Below, in pieces: positions 1 to 8,784 of a DNA stretch of 64,000 bases; within the stretch, counting starts at the first letter, position 1, and every line of letters begins with the position of its first letter. The position numbers and the translations under genes are program-made. The stretch is taken from contig JAFGBS010000019.1 in NCBI GenBank assembly GCA_016933055.1, positions 1 through 64,000 on the forward strand, in the 5' to 3' direction. The DNA is from Promethearchaeota archaeon (GTDB taxonomy: Archaea > Asgardarchaeota > Lokiarchaeia > Sigyniarchaeales > Promethearchaeaceae). Below the pieces are notes generated by a model. That model had not been told where the DNA came from. It made no database searches and saw nothing but the letters and a program-made list of their open reading frames with translations.

Positions 1-1
1 T

Positions 2-754
2 ACCACATCTATCTTACTTTTCAATGCCTACAAACGAAAAGTGATTATTCCAAGACAAGAACAGGAAATTAAACTACTAAGAAAGAAAACACAAATTTTT
101 GACGATATTATTAATATAAAAAGCGTTCTCATTATCGAAACTAATACGGGGCGTCTCATGTTTAGACATATTATCGGTGGCCTTGATAAAGATAATGAAG
201 ACATCTTTTCGGGATTTCTCCATGCTATTCTAACGCTTTCAAATAGATTTGCATTGAAAAATGGTGATCTCGGGGAAAAAAGAGAGTATGCGGAATTTAC
301 TCATGAAGTATTTCATGTTCTAGTAGCAAGTGGTGAAAAAGTAATAGTCGCACTTATTTTAGAAGAGGAATCCTCATCAGAACTGCAAGAACGGGCATTT
401 AAGTTTTTAGATGAATTTGAGAGTATCTATGCATCTACATTGAAACATTGGAATGGGGATCGTAATGTATTCAAAGATACTACCCCAAAATTATTTGAAG
501 AAATATTTCACTTATCGCTCTTGAAGCGATACACTTTAACTGATGCGGATAACGTTTATCTTCTCGAAAAAGCCTTAATCACTCCGGGAACAATATCTGA
601 AAGAGTTGCACAGATAGTTAAAACCGTTTCCGAAGATCGCCATGATTTTCGTTTAAAAACTTTAATTTCACTAATTACAGAAGAGGATCGATTGTTAGCG
701 AAAGACATTATATTGCGTTTTATTAAAAATAACTATCTAGTTCCAGTTGAGTGA
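2..754 (+). CDS. Longin-like domain protein, 5' end outside window
   Basis: The reading frame is open back to base 2, so the GTG at 41 may not be the true start; the gene probably begins upstream of the window. The visible part begins with a short hydrophobic stretch followed by basic residues (AYKRK), like the cytoplasmic edge of a membrane anchor. After a short linker comes a region with the strand pattern of a longin/adaptor-sigma fold: IKSVLIIETNTG, a GGLD turn, an amphipathic helix, then EVFHVLVASGEKVIVALIL and a helix ending at FLDEFESIY. The last ~80 residues look like a small helical or winged-helix module. Longin domains are common in Asgard genomes and bind small GTPases in eukaryotes. 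No partner gene is visible upstream. The function is unknown; the fold call is inference. Confidence 0.6.
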   Translation, partial: TTSILLFNAYKRKVIIPRQEQEIKLLRKKTQIFDDIINIKSVLIIETNTGRLMFRHIIGGLDKDNEDIFSGFLHAILTLSNRFALKNGDLGEKREYAEFTHEVFHVLVASGEKVIVALILEEESSSELQERAFKFLDEFESIYASTLKHWNGDRNVFKDTTPKLFEEIFHLSLLKRYTLTDADNVYLLEKALITPGTISERVAQIVKTVSEDRHDFRLKTLISLITEEDRLLAKDIILRFIKNNYLVPVE

Positions 755-805
755 GAGAAACCCTTAAATCTCCATTTTTCTTCTTCTTCTTGAGGAGTTT
801 AGTTT

Positions 806-3244
806 TTGTCTTCCGTATCTAAACACGCAAAAAAACTTGCCATAATTGCGCAAAAATCATATGATAGCTTAAAGCAATTCTATGCACAATTAGATCCCTA
901 TTTAGATAGGCATTCGAAAATCTGGAATATACCACCCATAAATCTTCTCGATACTTACATTCAGTTTTTTATTTATATTTGTTATAAAACTTACATTCGA
1001 TTTCAACAACCTCCTAATTTTGTCTTAATTCGAAAAACCACGAATAACTTAATTATTGATAACCATATTCCATCAGAAATTACCAATTCCCTCATCAGCC
1101 CCTTATTCGATGAAATTAGAGGGTGGGATCTTCCTGATAAGAGAGAAATCGACGCCTTCTTCACTTTTTATGGATCATTTCTAAGGAATTATAAGCCAAC
1201 TATCGCTAAAAATTCCGGAATAGTGTATACACCTAAAATTATTGTAGATTTTATGATAAAAGGAATTCAAAATCTGATTATTCACTTATTTAAGGTGGAA
1301 GATGGTCTTAAAAACAGAGAATTTCCTTTCAAAATAATAGATCCAGCATCAGGCACAATGAATTTCATCATTGCCCTTCTAAATTTCGTCAAAAACTCTA
1401 GTACAGACTTGGGAAAGATATACAGCAATATTTTAACTATGGAATTGAATTCCATCCCGTATCTACTAGGACTTGATGAACTAATGAATATAATTGAATT
1501 TCCCATTGAAAAACATAATTTTCATTTAGGTAATACGCTTACCAAAGAATCTTATAAAATATTCAATGATTTTCTGGAGCTAGGGCAAAAAAATTGTTTA
1601 TCTATCATAATGGGAAACCCCCCCTATTACATAAACACTCAAAATAACTATCCATGGATTCAATCGGAACTATCAGAATATAAACAGGATTTAGCGGAAA
1701 AAAATTTAAAGATTTTGTCGGATGATTATGTAAAATTTTTTCGAGTTTCCCAAAAATTATTTCAAGAGAAAAATAGGCAAGGCATTTTGACATATGTGTC
1801 TAATAATAATTTCTTGGATGGTACTGTGTTTAAATCTATGCGAAAGAGTCTTTTAGAGACATTTAATGCTATCTACATAGTAAATCTTCATGGTAATTTA
1901 CGAAAGAAGGAAACTGGTAACCCATTTAAGATAAAAATTGGCATATCCATCATTTTTCTCGTAAGAAATAAATCAATGTCTCCTCCCAAAACTGATTCCA
2001 ATTCTGAATCCAAGGACACTTCAAAAATTTATTACTTGGATTTAAATTCACCACAATTAAATACTAAATTCACCCAATTAGCAAAAAAATTTGATATGGA
2101 AAACTTTCAACGGGTAAACTTGACACCAGATTACTTTTTTATTCCAAGAGATATGAATAGAGAACAAAGGTTTCAAGAATTTACTGCATTACCTGATCTG
2201 TTTCAAAATTCTCCCAAAAGTGGCATCATGACTGGAAGAGATTCCTTAGTTTCAAATCCAGATGTGAAAATTTTAGAAGAAAACCTTCAGTTGTTCTTTC
2301 ACAGACAGTTTGACAAGTTGAAAATGCTAGATGTGAAAGTCAATAAAACAAAAACTTGGGATCCGGAGAAAGCACTCATATCGAGTTCCTTAGAGAGGGC
2401 TAAAAATTCTATAATTCAATATTATTATCGTGGATTTGTAAAGAGTTATTTAATCTATGAGAAGAATTTAGTAGATGGATGTCGTTTGGGCTATTTAGAT
2501 ACAATTTCCTCAACAAATCCGGCTATTTGCGTAACACGGTCCATTCGCAGTTCTCATTTCAGCCATGTCCTTATGGTAGATGCTCCTCCCGAAAAATGTC
2601 TACTAGGCATACGTGATTCATCTTATGTGTTTCTTCTCAAGACACCGCAGAATCTAAAAAAGTACAATTTATCGCCTCCCTCTCTCGGATTCAACTTTAA
2701 ATCAGAAATGCTCTTTTATTATATATATGGGATTCTGTACAGCTGTGCATATCGAGAACGTTACGTAGAACAGCTGAGAAGACATTTTCCACGTATTCCC
2801 TTTTTAAAAAATAATCCGATTATATTTGAAAAAATGGTCAATTTAGGGATGCACTTAGCAAATATTCATTTAGATAAGCTTGATTTAGACCTAAACGATT
2901 TTGTTATATACAATACATCAAATCGGAAAATTCAAGATTTCCACTACGAACGCAAATCTAATAGATTGTTTTTCGGTTCTCATAAAGATAATGTAGTGAT
3001 TGAGGGAATTACACCAGAAATTTGGGATTTTGAAATCGGATCTATTCGACAATTAGAATATTGGCTCAAGTCCAGAAAATACAAATCCCTCAATATACAG
3101 CATAATAAACGACACTTAGGATTACATCGCCCATTAGATGAATCAGAATTAAAAGAATTGTTGAAATTGTGTTCTAAAATTAAACTTACCTTGGGAATTC
3201 TCCCGAAAATTGATGCGATCTACAAAAAAATCGATGAGATATAG
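806..3244 (+). CDS. Orphan adenine-specific DNA methyltransferase, type ISP/IIG-like
   Basis: Probably an N6-adenine DNA methyltransferase with its own target-recognition region. The core shows the family order: GIVYTPKIIVDFMI before motif I, DPASGTMNFI (motif I, SAM binding, about residue 177) and GNPPYYI (motif IV catalytic NPPY, about residue 270). The GNPFKIKIGISIIFLV strand is typical of the type ISP/Eco57I-like branch. The C-terminal ~400 residues would be the target-recognition part. Type ISP enzymes usually carry an N-terminal Mrr-like nuclease and a helicase; here only ~135 residues precede the methylase and no nuclease motif is visible, so it looks like a stand-alone methylase. The start is TTG, supported by GAGGAG at 792-797. 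No restriction gene lies next to it. Confidence 0.85.
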   Translation: MSSVSKHAKKLAIIAQKSYDSLKQFYAQLDPYLDRHSKIWNIPPINLLDTYIQFFIYICYKTYIRFQQPPNFVLIRKTTNNLIIDNHIPSEITNSLISPLFDEIRGWDLPDKREIDAFFTFYGSFLRNYKPTIAKNSGIVYTPKIIVDFMIKGIQNLIIHLFKVEDGLKNREFPFKIIDPASGTMNFIIALLNFVKNSSTDLGKIYSNILTMELNSIPYLLGLDELMNIIEFPIEKHNFHLGNTLTKESYKIFNDFLELGQKNCLSIIMGNPPYYINTQNNYPWIQSELSEYKQDLAEKNLKILSDDYVKFFRVSQKLFQEKNRQGILTYVSNNNFLDGTVFKSMRKSLLETFNAIYIVNLHGNLRKKETGNPFKIKIGISIIFLVRNKSMSPPKTDSNSESKDTSKIYYLDLNSPQLNTKFTQLAKKFDMENFQRVNLTPDYFFIPRDMNREQRFQEFTALPDLFQNSPKSGIMTGRDSLVSNPDVKILEENLQLFFHRQFDKLKMLDVKVNKTKTWDPEKALISSSLERAKNSIIQYYYRGFVKSYLIYEKNLVDGCRLGYLDTISSTNPAICVTRSIRSSHFSHVLMVDAPPEKCLLGIRDSSYVFLLKTPQNLKKYNLSPPSLGFNFKSEMLFYYIYGILYSCAYRERYVEQLRRHFPRIPFLKNNPIIFEKMVNLGMHLANIHLDKLDLDLNDFVIYNTSNRKIQDFHYERKSNRLFFGSHKDNVVIEGITPEIWDFEIGSIRQLEYWLKSRKYKSLNIQHNKRHLGLHRPLDESELKELLKLCSKIKLTLGILPKIDAIYKKIDEI

Positions 3245-3278
3245 AAACTTTTAAACTAACTGAAAATGAAAGATTTTT

Positions 3279-4703
3279 ATGGGAATATTAAGACCGAAAA
3301 TCCAAGTTCTTGATGAAGAACACAAGAATCAAATTTTTGCAGAAGCTACAGAAATCCTCGAAACGCAAGGAATCTTTCTTGAAAATAATAATGCCATTCA
3401 ATTGTTTAAGGAGCAAGGATTTAGCCATACGAAAACAAGGTGGATGATCCCCTCAGACATTGTAAAAACCAGTTTAAAATCCACTCCAAAAAGTATTAAA
3501 TTATATGATCGAGAGGGAAAGAACCCACTTCTCTTAACAGGAGATAATGTGCACTTTGATCCTGGGTCCGCTGCTGTAACCATACTAGATGAATCCACAG
3601 GCCAGATTCGGGAACCCAAAAGTAGTGATTTTATTCGATTTACCCAAATCGTTGAACACCTTCGGTATATTGACGCACAAAGTACAAGTTTTATATACGG
3701 AGATGTTCCTATGATGGCGCAAGATTGGCATCGCCTCTTTATTTGCCTATCTTATTGCAACAAACCCATAATAACGGGAACATTTCATAAAAATAACTTT
3801 AAAATCATGCGGGAATTGTTGCTTGCATGCCGTAAATCAGAAAAAGATCTAGCGGAAAAACCTCTTGCCATATTTGATGCGTGTCCGTCTCCTCCACTAC
3901 GATGGTCAGATTTAACTACTCAATCTCTATTGGATGCTGCAGAGAGTATGATTCCTTCCGAGTTCATCTCCATGCCTTTGTCTGGTGCGAGTGCCCCAAT
4001 CACATTGATCGGAAGCATCACCCAACACTGTGCAGAAACCCTTGCTGGTATTGTAATAACCCAGCTGGCAAGAAAAGGAGCACCGGTGATTTGGGGGGGC
4101 TCCCCCGCAATATTGGATATGAAACATGGTACCACTCCCATGGGAGCAATTGAAACTATGTTGATTAATTTAGGGGATGTAGAAATGGGGAAATTTTTCA
4201 ACCTACCCGTGCAAGCATATATGAGTCTTGGGGATGGTAAAATCCCAGATGCACAAGCAGGGTTCGAAGCAGGTATTGGGGCAGTTCTTGCTGCTCTTGG
4301 GGGGATTAATATGGTTTCAGGACCTGGTATGTTGAATTTCGAATCCACCCAGTCAATAGAAAAACTCATTATCGACAATGAGATTGCGGGGATGGCAAAA
4401 CATCTAATACGGGGAATAAATGATTATGATCCTCCCTTTGCTTCGGAAATTCTTAAAGATTATAATGATAAGGAGGAATTGCTCTCGCATCCAACTACTT
4501 TGAAACTATTTAAGAAGGAATTGTTTATTACAGAAATCGTCGATCGATCATCTAAGGAAATGTGGGTAAAAAAAGGAAGTAAAAGTATACGAGGAAGGGC
4601 AAAAGAAAAAGCAAGAAAACTATTGGAACGATTGCCAGAACACCCAATTGACGAGTCTCTGCAGAAAAATCTACAAAGAATTACGAGAGATAATTTAAAT
4701 TAA
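3279..4703 (+). CDS. MttB-superfamily corrinoid methyltransferase, non-pyrrolysine
   Basis: A member of the trimethylamine methyltransferase (MttB) superfamily, whose members move a methyl group from a quaternary or tertiary amine to a corrinoid protein. The protein is full length (474 residues), with family-like stretches such as DPGSAAVTILD, PLSGASAPITLIGS, GAPVIWGGSPAILDMKHG, DAQAGFEAGIGA and GGINMVSGPGMLNFE. The frame is uninterrupted, so the in-frame amber codon that encodes pyrrolysine in methanogen MttB is absent; it resembles glycine-betaine-type (MtgB-like) enzymes. No corrinoid protein gene is adjacent. Its TAA stop (4701-4703) overlaps the stop of the convergent MetE-like gene. The substrate cannot be read from the sequence. 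Confidence 0.88.
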   Translation: MGILRPKIQVLDEEHKNQIFAEATEILETQGIFLENNNAIQLFKEQGFSHTKTRWMIPSDIVKTSLKSTPKSIKLYDREGKNPLLLTGDNVHFDPGSAAVTILDESTGQIREPKSSDFIRFTQIVEHLRYIDAQSTSFIYGDVPMMAQDWHRLFICLSYCNKPIITGTFHKNNFKIMRELLLACRKSEKDLAEKPLAIFDACPSPPLRWSDLTTQSLLDAAESMIPSEFISMPLSGASAPITLIGSITQHCAETLAGIVITQLARKGAPVIWGGSPAILDMKHGTTPMGAIETMLINLGDVEMGKFFNLPVQAYMSLGDGKIPDAQAGFEAGIGAVLAALGGINMVSGPGMLNFESTQSIEKLIIDNEIAGMAKHLIRGINDYDPPFASEILKDYNDKEELLSHPTTLKLFKKELFITEIVDRSSKEMWVKKGSKSIRGRAKEKARKLLERLPEHPIDESLQKNLQRITRDNLN

Positions 4704-5731
4704 GTGAGTTCTCCTTCCATCTCTTGTTTTGCTTGAGCTAAGTTCCTTAGCTTTCCCTCGACAACTTGCATTCCCATTTCTTCACCAAAAATACTGAGTA
4801 ATGGAGCAAATCCACAATCGGGCTTTAGAATAACATTTTCTTTACCAACTTGATCTACTGCTTCATGAATTGCCTTTTTCACGTGATTTATAGGTTCTAT
4901 GTAGCTATCCGCTGTACTGTCTGCGATCCATTGAATTTGAGTTTGAAGAACGCCCCACGCAAGTGTTTTCTCATATTGTTCGAGCAATTCTCTATCAAAT
5001 AATTTTAGATTATAACCACTCGTCATTTCGTGATCCATAATTTCCACATTGGATTCTAACAGGAGGTTCCGCAATTTTGGAGCTATTCTACCGCATACAT
5101 GAACTGAGGAATGTCTGGATATTGTTGATATAGCTTGGTTGATTATATTTAGAGCTTCATCTTCTGTATGATAATAAGTTTTCCGGCCAACGATAATTCC
5201 TAGCATAGGTTCATCCATTGAGATAATATCCGCTCCCATTTTATCATATTCTGATGCAATTCTACTCATCATCTTTGCTAATCCCATTACCATATCATAA
5301 CTTAAGATGGCAGTAGTATCCCGAAATAATGAGATCTTGGGTTTATGCACTACACTTTCGGGAATAATTATTTCGCTTGCTAGTGTAAATGGACCCGTTA
5401 AACAAGCTTTCCAGCCCTTGATTTTCTTTCGATAATCGGGATTATCTTTAAAGAATTCGACCATGAATTGACCATATTCTAATGCAAATGGGTCTTTTGG
5501 TAATTTCAATTCGTCAGCTTCAAGATAAAATCTCCCATGGTTTTTTACCAATCCCACGTTCATATCCACGATAGGATCTAGAAATTGGTCGATCATTGGA
5601 ACTAATTGGGGATAACAAGGATATTCGATTCCGCAATTGATCTGAGCTTTAACTCCACGAATTAGGTTTTCAGGTGTATTTGTTAAGGGAAGAGACCCAA
5701 CGACGGTGGTCGTCCAACCCAATTTTTTCAT
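4700..5731 (-). CDS. Core MetE-like cobalamin-independent methionine synthase
   Basis: A MetE C-terminal-domain family protein (343 residues), matching the short archaeal 'core' form that lacks the N-terminal half of bacterial MetE. Family members form methionine by transferring a methyl group to the zinc-bound thiolate of homocysteine; the short archaeal forms are thought to take the methyl from methylated corrinoid or a pterin. Visible zinc-site elements are HVCG (His and Cys, about residue 208) and KPDCGFAP (Cys, about residue 307). The N-terminal TTTVVGSLPL is characteristic. It lies tail-to-tail with an MttB-type methyltransferase, their stop codons overlapping, which suggests but does not prove a shared methyl-transfer role. 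Confidence 0.85.
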   Translation of the reverse strand: MKKLGWTTTVVGSLPLTNTPENLIRGVKAQINCGIEYPCYPQLVPMIDQFLDPIVDMNVGLVKNHGRFYLEADELKLPKDPFALEYGQFMVEFFKDNPDYRKKIKGWKACLTGPFTLASEIIIPESVVHKPKISLFRDTTAILSYDMVMGLAKMMSRIASEYDKMGADIISMDEPMLGIIVGRKTYYHTEDEALNIINQAISTISRHSSVHVCGRIAPKLRNLLLESNVEIMDHEMTSGYNLKLFDRELLEQYEKTLAWGVLQTQIQWIADSTADSYIEPINHVKKAIHEAVDQVGKENVILKPDCGFAPLLSIFGEEMGMQVVEGKLRNLAQAKQEMEGELT

Positions 5732-5815
5732 ATCCTAAATAATACGATGCTTCACATAAAGTTCTTTTTAGATTATAATGTCAGCAGAGATTGATAATAA
5801 CGAAGGATTAAAAAA

Positions 5816-5914
5816 TGGGACCGGGGTGAATTGAACACCCGACCTCCTGCATTCTACGAAAAAAGAAGTATCTTTCATGTCAGGCAGGCGTCATTACCAC
5901 TAGACCACGATCCC
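5816..5914 (-). tRNA. tRNA-Val(GAC) with a 26-nt intron
   Basis: The minus strand folds as a complete tRNA: acceptor GGGATCG/CGGTCCC, D arm, anticodon stem CCTGC/GCAGG, T arm GGGTG/CACCC with loop TTCAATT, discriminator A and no encoded CCA. The anticodon loop is too long for a normal tRNA. Removing 26 nt (5852-5877) after position 37 leaves the 7-nt loop CUGACAU with anticodon GAC, hence tRNA-Val. This is the canonical archaeal intron position (37/38), cut by the splicing endonuclease at a bulge-helix-bulge. The exact splice sites could shift by a base. Confidence 0.9.
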
Positions 5915-6023
5915 ATGGTTTGAAGCGATATGGTTACAGATTAAATGGTGAATGGTTCTAATTCTCCATAACTAAAAAAAATTTCCATCAAACTACTAAA
6001 AACTCCTTCTCACCTATCAAAAA

Positions 6024-6050
6024 TATTTGATGATACTTATGTATCAAATA
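6024..6050. repeat. Imperfect inverted repeat, TATTTGAT / ATCAAATA
   Basis: An 8-bp inverted repeat with an 11-nt spacer. The inner part (GATAC TTAT GTATC) can extend it into a bulged hairpin. It lies in the A+T-rich spacer between tRNA-Val and the small gene at 6188. It could be an operator or a chance palindrome in A+T-rich DNA. Nothing else is recognised in the gene-free stretch 5915-6187. Confidence 0.3.
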
Positions 6051-6187
6051 CGAAGTTTTTTAAACCCAGAAATACGAATTTAGTCGGCATTATTACTCGG
6101 TTAAGGCATAATTACTGTAAAATTTAAAAACTGCTCTGAGAAAATTACTGAGATACATTTTAAAAAACACTAAACATACTGAGGAAG

Positions 6188-6373
6188 ATGAATAAAAAAA
6201 TCCAGATCAAATCCATTTATGGTAATCACTTTGTTGTGGAAAAAATTGAAACTGAGAATCCTGACCTCACGGATGAATTCTATCATGTAATTTTTGATAC
6301 CCAAGGATTTGTAATGACCAAGGAGGAATTAAAAAAATTACAGAATTTCTTCAATGAAATAGACTTAGAATAA
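6188..6373 (+). CDS. Small hypothetical protein, 61 residues
   Basis: I do not recognise this protein. It starts with ATG behind GAGGA (6180-6184), a reasonable ribosome-binding site, and its stop directly abuts the stop of the convergent larB gene. The sequence alternates hydrophobic and charged residues (KIQIKSIYGNHFVVEKI, FYHVIFDTQGFVMTKEELKKLQNFF), suggesting a small beta-hairpin plus a C-terminal helix. Composition and the lack of low-complexity sequence make a real product plausible. No function is proposed. Confidence 0.55.
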   Translation: MNKKIQIKSIYGNHFVVEKIETENPDLTDEFYHVIFDTQGFVMTKEELKKLQNFFNEIDLE

Positions 6374-7162
6374 TCACTTTATTTCATGTTTATGTGCACC
6401 TTTGGCGATAAGAATTGCAGATGCAGCAGCACCTACTCCATTATCAATATTGACCACACTCAAGCCTGGGGCACAACTTTGTAACATCGTACTAAGTGCT
6501 GCTTCTCCCTTTCCTTTATATCCATACCCATTTGAAGTGGGTACTCCAATAACTGGGATATCTATCAAAGCCGAAACCACACTTGGCAAAGTTCCTTCCA
6601 TTCCCGCAGCAACCACTATAACATCCACATCCTGTTCGATCATATCTTTCAAAGGTTGAAAAATACGATGAAATCCGGCAATTCCCACATCATATGCAGT
6701 CATTACCTCACAATCCATAGCCTCAGCTATAGTTTTTATTTCTTCAGCAACCATTATATCCGAAGTCCCTGCAGTTATTATCCCGATTTTGCCTTTTATT
6801 GGCGTGTTAGTTCTCGGTTTAAAAATACATGCAATTTTTCCTTTTTTATTGATTTGGACCTTAAAATTAGGATTTTGAACTTGATAGTCTTTAATTACTT
6901 GATATTGTTCCTCTTGTAAACGAGATATTAGGATTGTATCGCGGGATTTGAGATATTTTTCAATTAATTGACCGAGAACCTCCTTTGGTTTCGATTGGGC
7001 AAAAATGATTTCAGGAAATCCCGTACGTTCCATCCTCAGAACGTCGAGTTTTACATTTTGATCGATTTTCTCCAAATGATCCATTTTCAGTAGTTTTAGA
7101 ACCTCATCCTCATTTAAATCTCCTTTTTTATAGGAATGAAGAATTTCGCGGAGATCCATCAT
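6374..7162 (-). CDS. larB: LarB, pyridinium-3,5-biscarboxylate mononucleotide synthase
   Basis: LarB carboxylates and hydrolyses nicotinate adenine dinucleotide, the first step in making the nickel-pincer nucleotide cofactor of lactate racemase-type (LarA) enzymes. The C-terminal half is a PurE-like domain: KIGIITAGTSDIMVAEE, YDVGIAGFHR, VVAAGMEGTLPSVVSAL, PVIGVPTSNGYG and a final NIDNGVGAA segment. The N-terminal ~110 residues match the LarB leader (ILHSYKKGDLNEDEV, FPEIIFAQSK). Length (262) is normal. Two adjacent Met codons compete as start. The partner genes larC, larE and larA are not in this window. Confidence 0.9.
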   Translation of the reverse strand: MMDLREILHSYKKGDLNEDEVLKLLKMDHLEKIDQNVKLDVLRMERTGFPEIIFAQSKPKEVLGQLIEKYLKSRDTILISRLQEEQYQVIKDYQVQNPNFKVQINKKGKIACIFKPRTNTPIKGKIGIITAGTSDIMVAEEIKTIAEAMDCEVMTAYDVGIAGFHRIFQPLKDMIEQDVDVIVVAAGMEGTLPSVVSALIDIPVIGVPTSNGYGYKGKGEAALSTMLQSCAPGLSVVNIDNGVGAAASAILIAKGAHKHEIK

Positions 7163-7204
7163 AAGATGAATAATGTATAGATCAAAAAAAGGTATTCCTA
7201 TAGA

Positions 7205-8146
7205 TCAATTCCAAGTGGCATTTATTTCTGCATCCATTTTTCCATCAAAATATTTATCATACCTTTCCGAGTAATTATGACTTGCCAATTTAGCTCTTAA
7301 CTTGCGTAAAATGTAATGCACTACTCGTTTTCGGATGGGGATGTCCTCGAAATTCTTTATTTTAAATGTCCACGGAACATCAATGTTATCTGGTATTGGT
7401 TGGTATCGTAGCGCTTCAGCTTTATTACTGTATTGGACTCTTAATCCCTTGAAAATTTTTTCTAATAAACCTATATTGTATTCAATTCCTTTCTTATCAA
7501 GAGTGAAGGATTGAGTTTGATGAGCTTTAAGCGCATTCACTAATATATTTTCGAATGCAGGAAAACGAGGGAACCACCAATGATTATAAATGGATTGATA
7601 ATAGAGGAGTTTTGGGATTGTAATATCTACTTCTCTGTTTTTCTTGGCTTTTACTAACCGTTTGAGGGCAAAATATAGGAGTTTTCCCGTATTCACATGA
7701 TCTTTATGATCGTAATATACAAATACTGGTTCGGGTCCAATAATGAAATCGGGTTGTAATTGTACGATATAATTGTATACTGATTGGATTGCATCCTTCG
7801 TAACATTCACATATCCATCAAAAAATCCTAGAAAATCTGGTTTCTTCCCTGTTAGTATCTGTTGACTCGTAATTAGCTCTTGAGTTCTTATTTGTGCTGC
7901 TTTCATGGTAGATCGAACTTCATCAGTAAGTTCAGCCATTTCTCCACGAGTCATACTGACCGCTTTAAAATAGAATTTTTCATTTGGTGTATGAGTAAAA
8001 TATTGCACACTTCTTTGCAGAGCATCTTTAATCTCGGGATCTTTAGAAAAATGATTTGGTTTTCGACAATGGGCTATAGCGAACATAATACTGGGAACAT
8101 TAAATTCAAGATCATCTGGATGAGGAGCAACAAAAAGGAACCGCAT
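7205..8146 (-). CDS. PIG-L (LmbE-like) family deacetylase
   Basis: A zinc-dependent N-deacetylase-like protein of the PIG-L/LmbE superfamily, which removes acetyl groups from N-acetylglucosamine conjugates and related sugars. The N-terminus has the hallmark VAPHPDDLE (residues 6-14; His, Asp and Asp bind or activate at the metal site), and YDHKDHVNTG (about residue 150) supplies the second histidine motif. SMTRGEMAEL matches the family's 'T.GE' segment. At 313 residues it is somewhat longer than bacterial LmbE, with an extra helical C-terminus. It lies downstream of the small-GTPase and cyclo-ligase genes on the same strand. The substrate is unknown. Confidence 0.85.
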   Translation of the reverse strand: MRFLFVAPHPDDLEFNVPSIMFAIAHCRKPNHFSKDPEIKDALQRSVQYFTHTPNEKFYFKAVSMTRGEMAELTDEVRSTMKAAQIRTQELITSQQILTGKKPDFLGFFDGYVNVTKDAIQSVYNYIVQLQPDFIIGPEPVFVYYDHKDHVNTGKLLYFALKRLVKAKKNREVDITIPKLLYYQSIYNHWWFPRFPAFENILVNALKAHQTQSFTLDKKGIEYNIGLLEKIFKGLRVQYSNKAEALRYQPIPDNIDVPWTFKIKNFEDIPIRKRVVHYILRKLRAKLASHNYSERYDKYFDGKMDAEINATWN

Positions 8147-8213
8147 ATACTATTTCCATATGCAACAAAATATAATTGTTAGTATCCTTAATTCGCCGTA
8201 TATGTAATTGAGT

Positions 8214-8762
8214 CTACGGAATACTTTTCCACAGAGGAATTCCTCTGTTATGATTGAAAATATGTTGCACTAAGTGCTTGAGAGATTCTTCAACATTAAG
8301 ACCAGTTTTTGCGGACGTTTCATAATACCCAATCAAATTTTCATCTGCAACAAAATTCTCTATATCTTCGGGGAATACTTCCCGTACTTCTGCAAGATCA
8401 CATTTTGTGCCCAGCAACAAAATTGGAAGTTCATAATCTTCTTCAGTGGACCGAAGCAAGGTGATCCATTCTTTTAGATTTGAAAAAGATTGATATCGAG
8501 TAATATCAAATAGAAGGAGTGCACCATGCGCTCCGATAATAAAATCTCGCAAAATATCTCGAAAACGACCTTGTCCTCCAAAGTCCCAGATCGTTAAATC
8601 TGCGTGGTCAGAATTATCAAGCTTTATTGATTGAGTAAAGAATCCCGTTCCAATGGTTGATTTAGACTGTTCAATAAATAGTCCAGAAGTAAATCTTTTT
8701 AAAAAACTAGTTTTACCAACTCCTCCATCACCAGAATTTATTATTTTAAACATATATGGCAC
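8214..8762 (-). CDS. Ras/Rab-superfamily small GTPase
   Basis: An Asgard small GTPase of 182 residues with a complete set of nucleotide-binding motifs: GDGGVGKT (P-loop, residues 11-18), STIG (switch I Thr), WDFGGQGRF (switch II with the catalytic Gln), GTKCD (NKxD equivalent) and ETSAK (SAK). No C-terminal prenylation cysteine is present, as is usual in archaea, so membrane attachment would need another route. It lies between the PIG-L and cyclo-ligase genes on the same strand. A Met three codons downstream is an alternative start. Which membrane or signalling process it serves is not visible. Confidence 0.93.
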   Translation of the reverse strand: MPYMFKIINSGDGGVGKTSFLKRFTSGLFIEQSKSTIGTGFFTQSIKLDNSDHADLTIWDFGGQGRFRDILRDFIIGAHGALLLFDITRYQSFSNLKEWITLLRSTEEDYELPILLLGTKCDLAEVREVFPEDIENFVADENLIGYYETSAKTGLNVEESLKHLVQHIFNHNRGIPLWKSIP

Positions 8763-8784
8763 TAAGTATCCTCTCGATTGGTGG

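Noticed and set aside
3881..4378. Long frames on both strands inside the MttB-type gene
   Set aside because: They overlap a clear full-length enzyme and have no own family pattern; Gly/Ala-rich coding DNA gives shadow frames.
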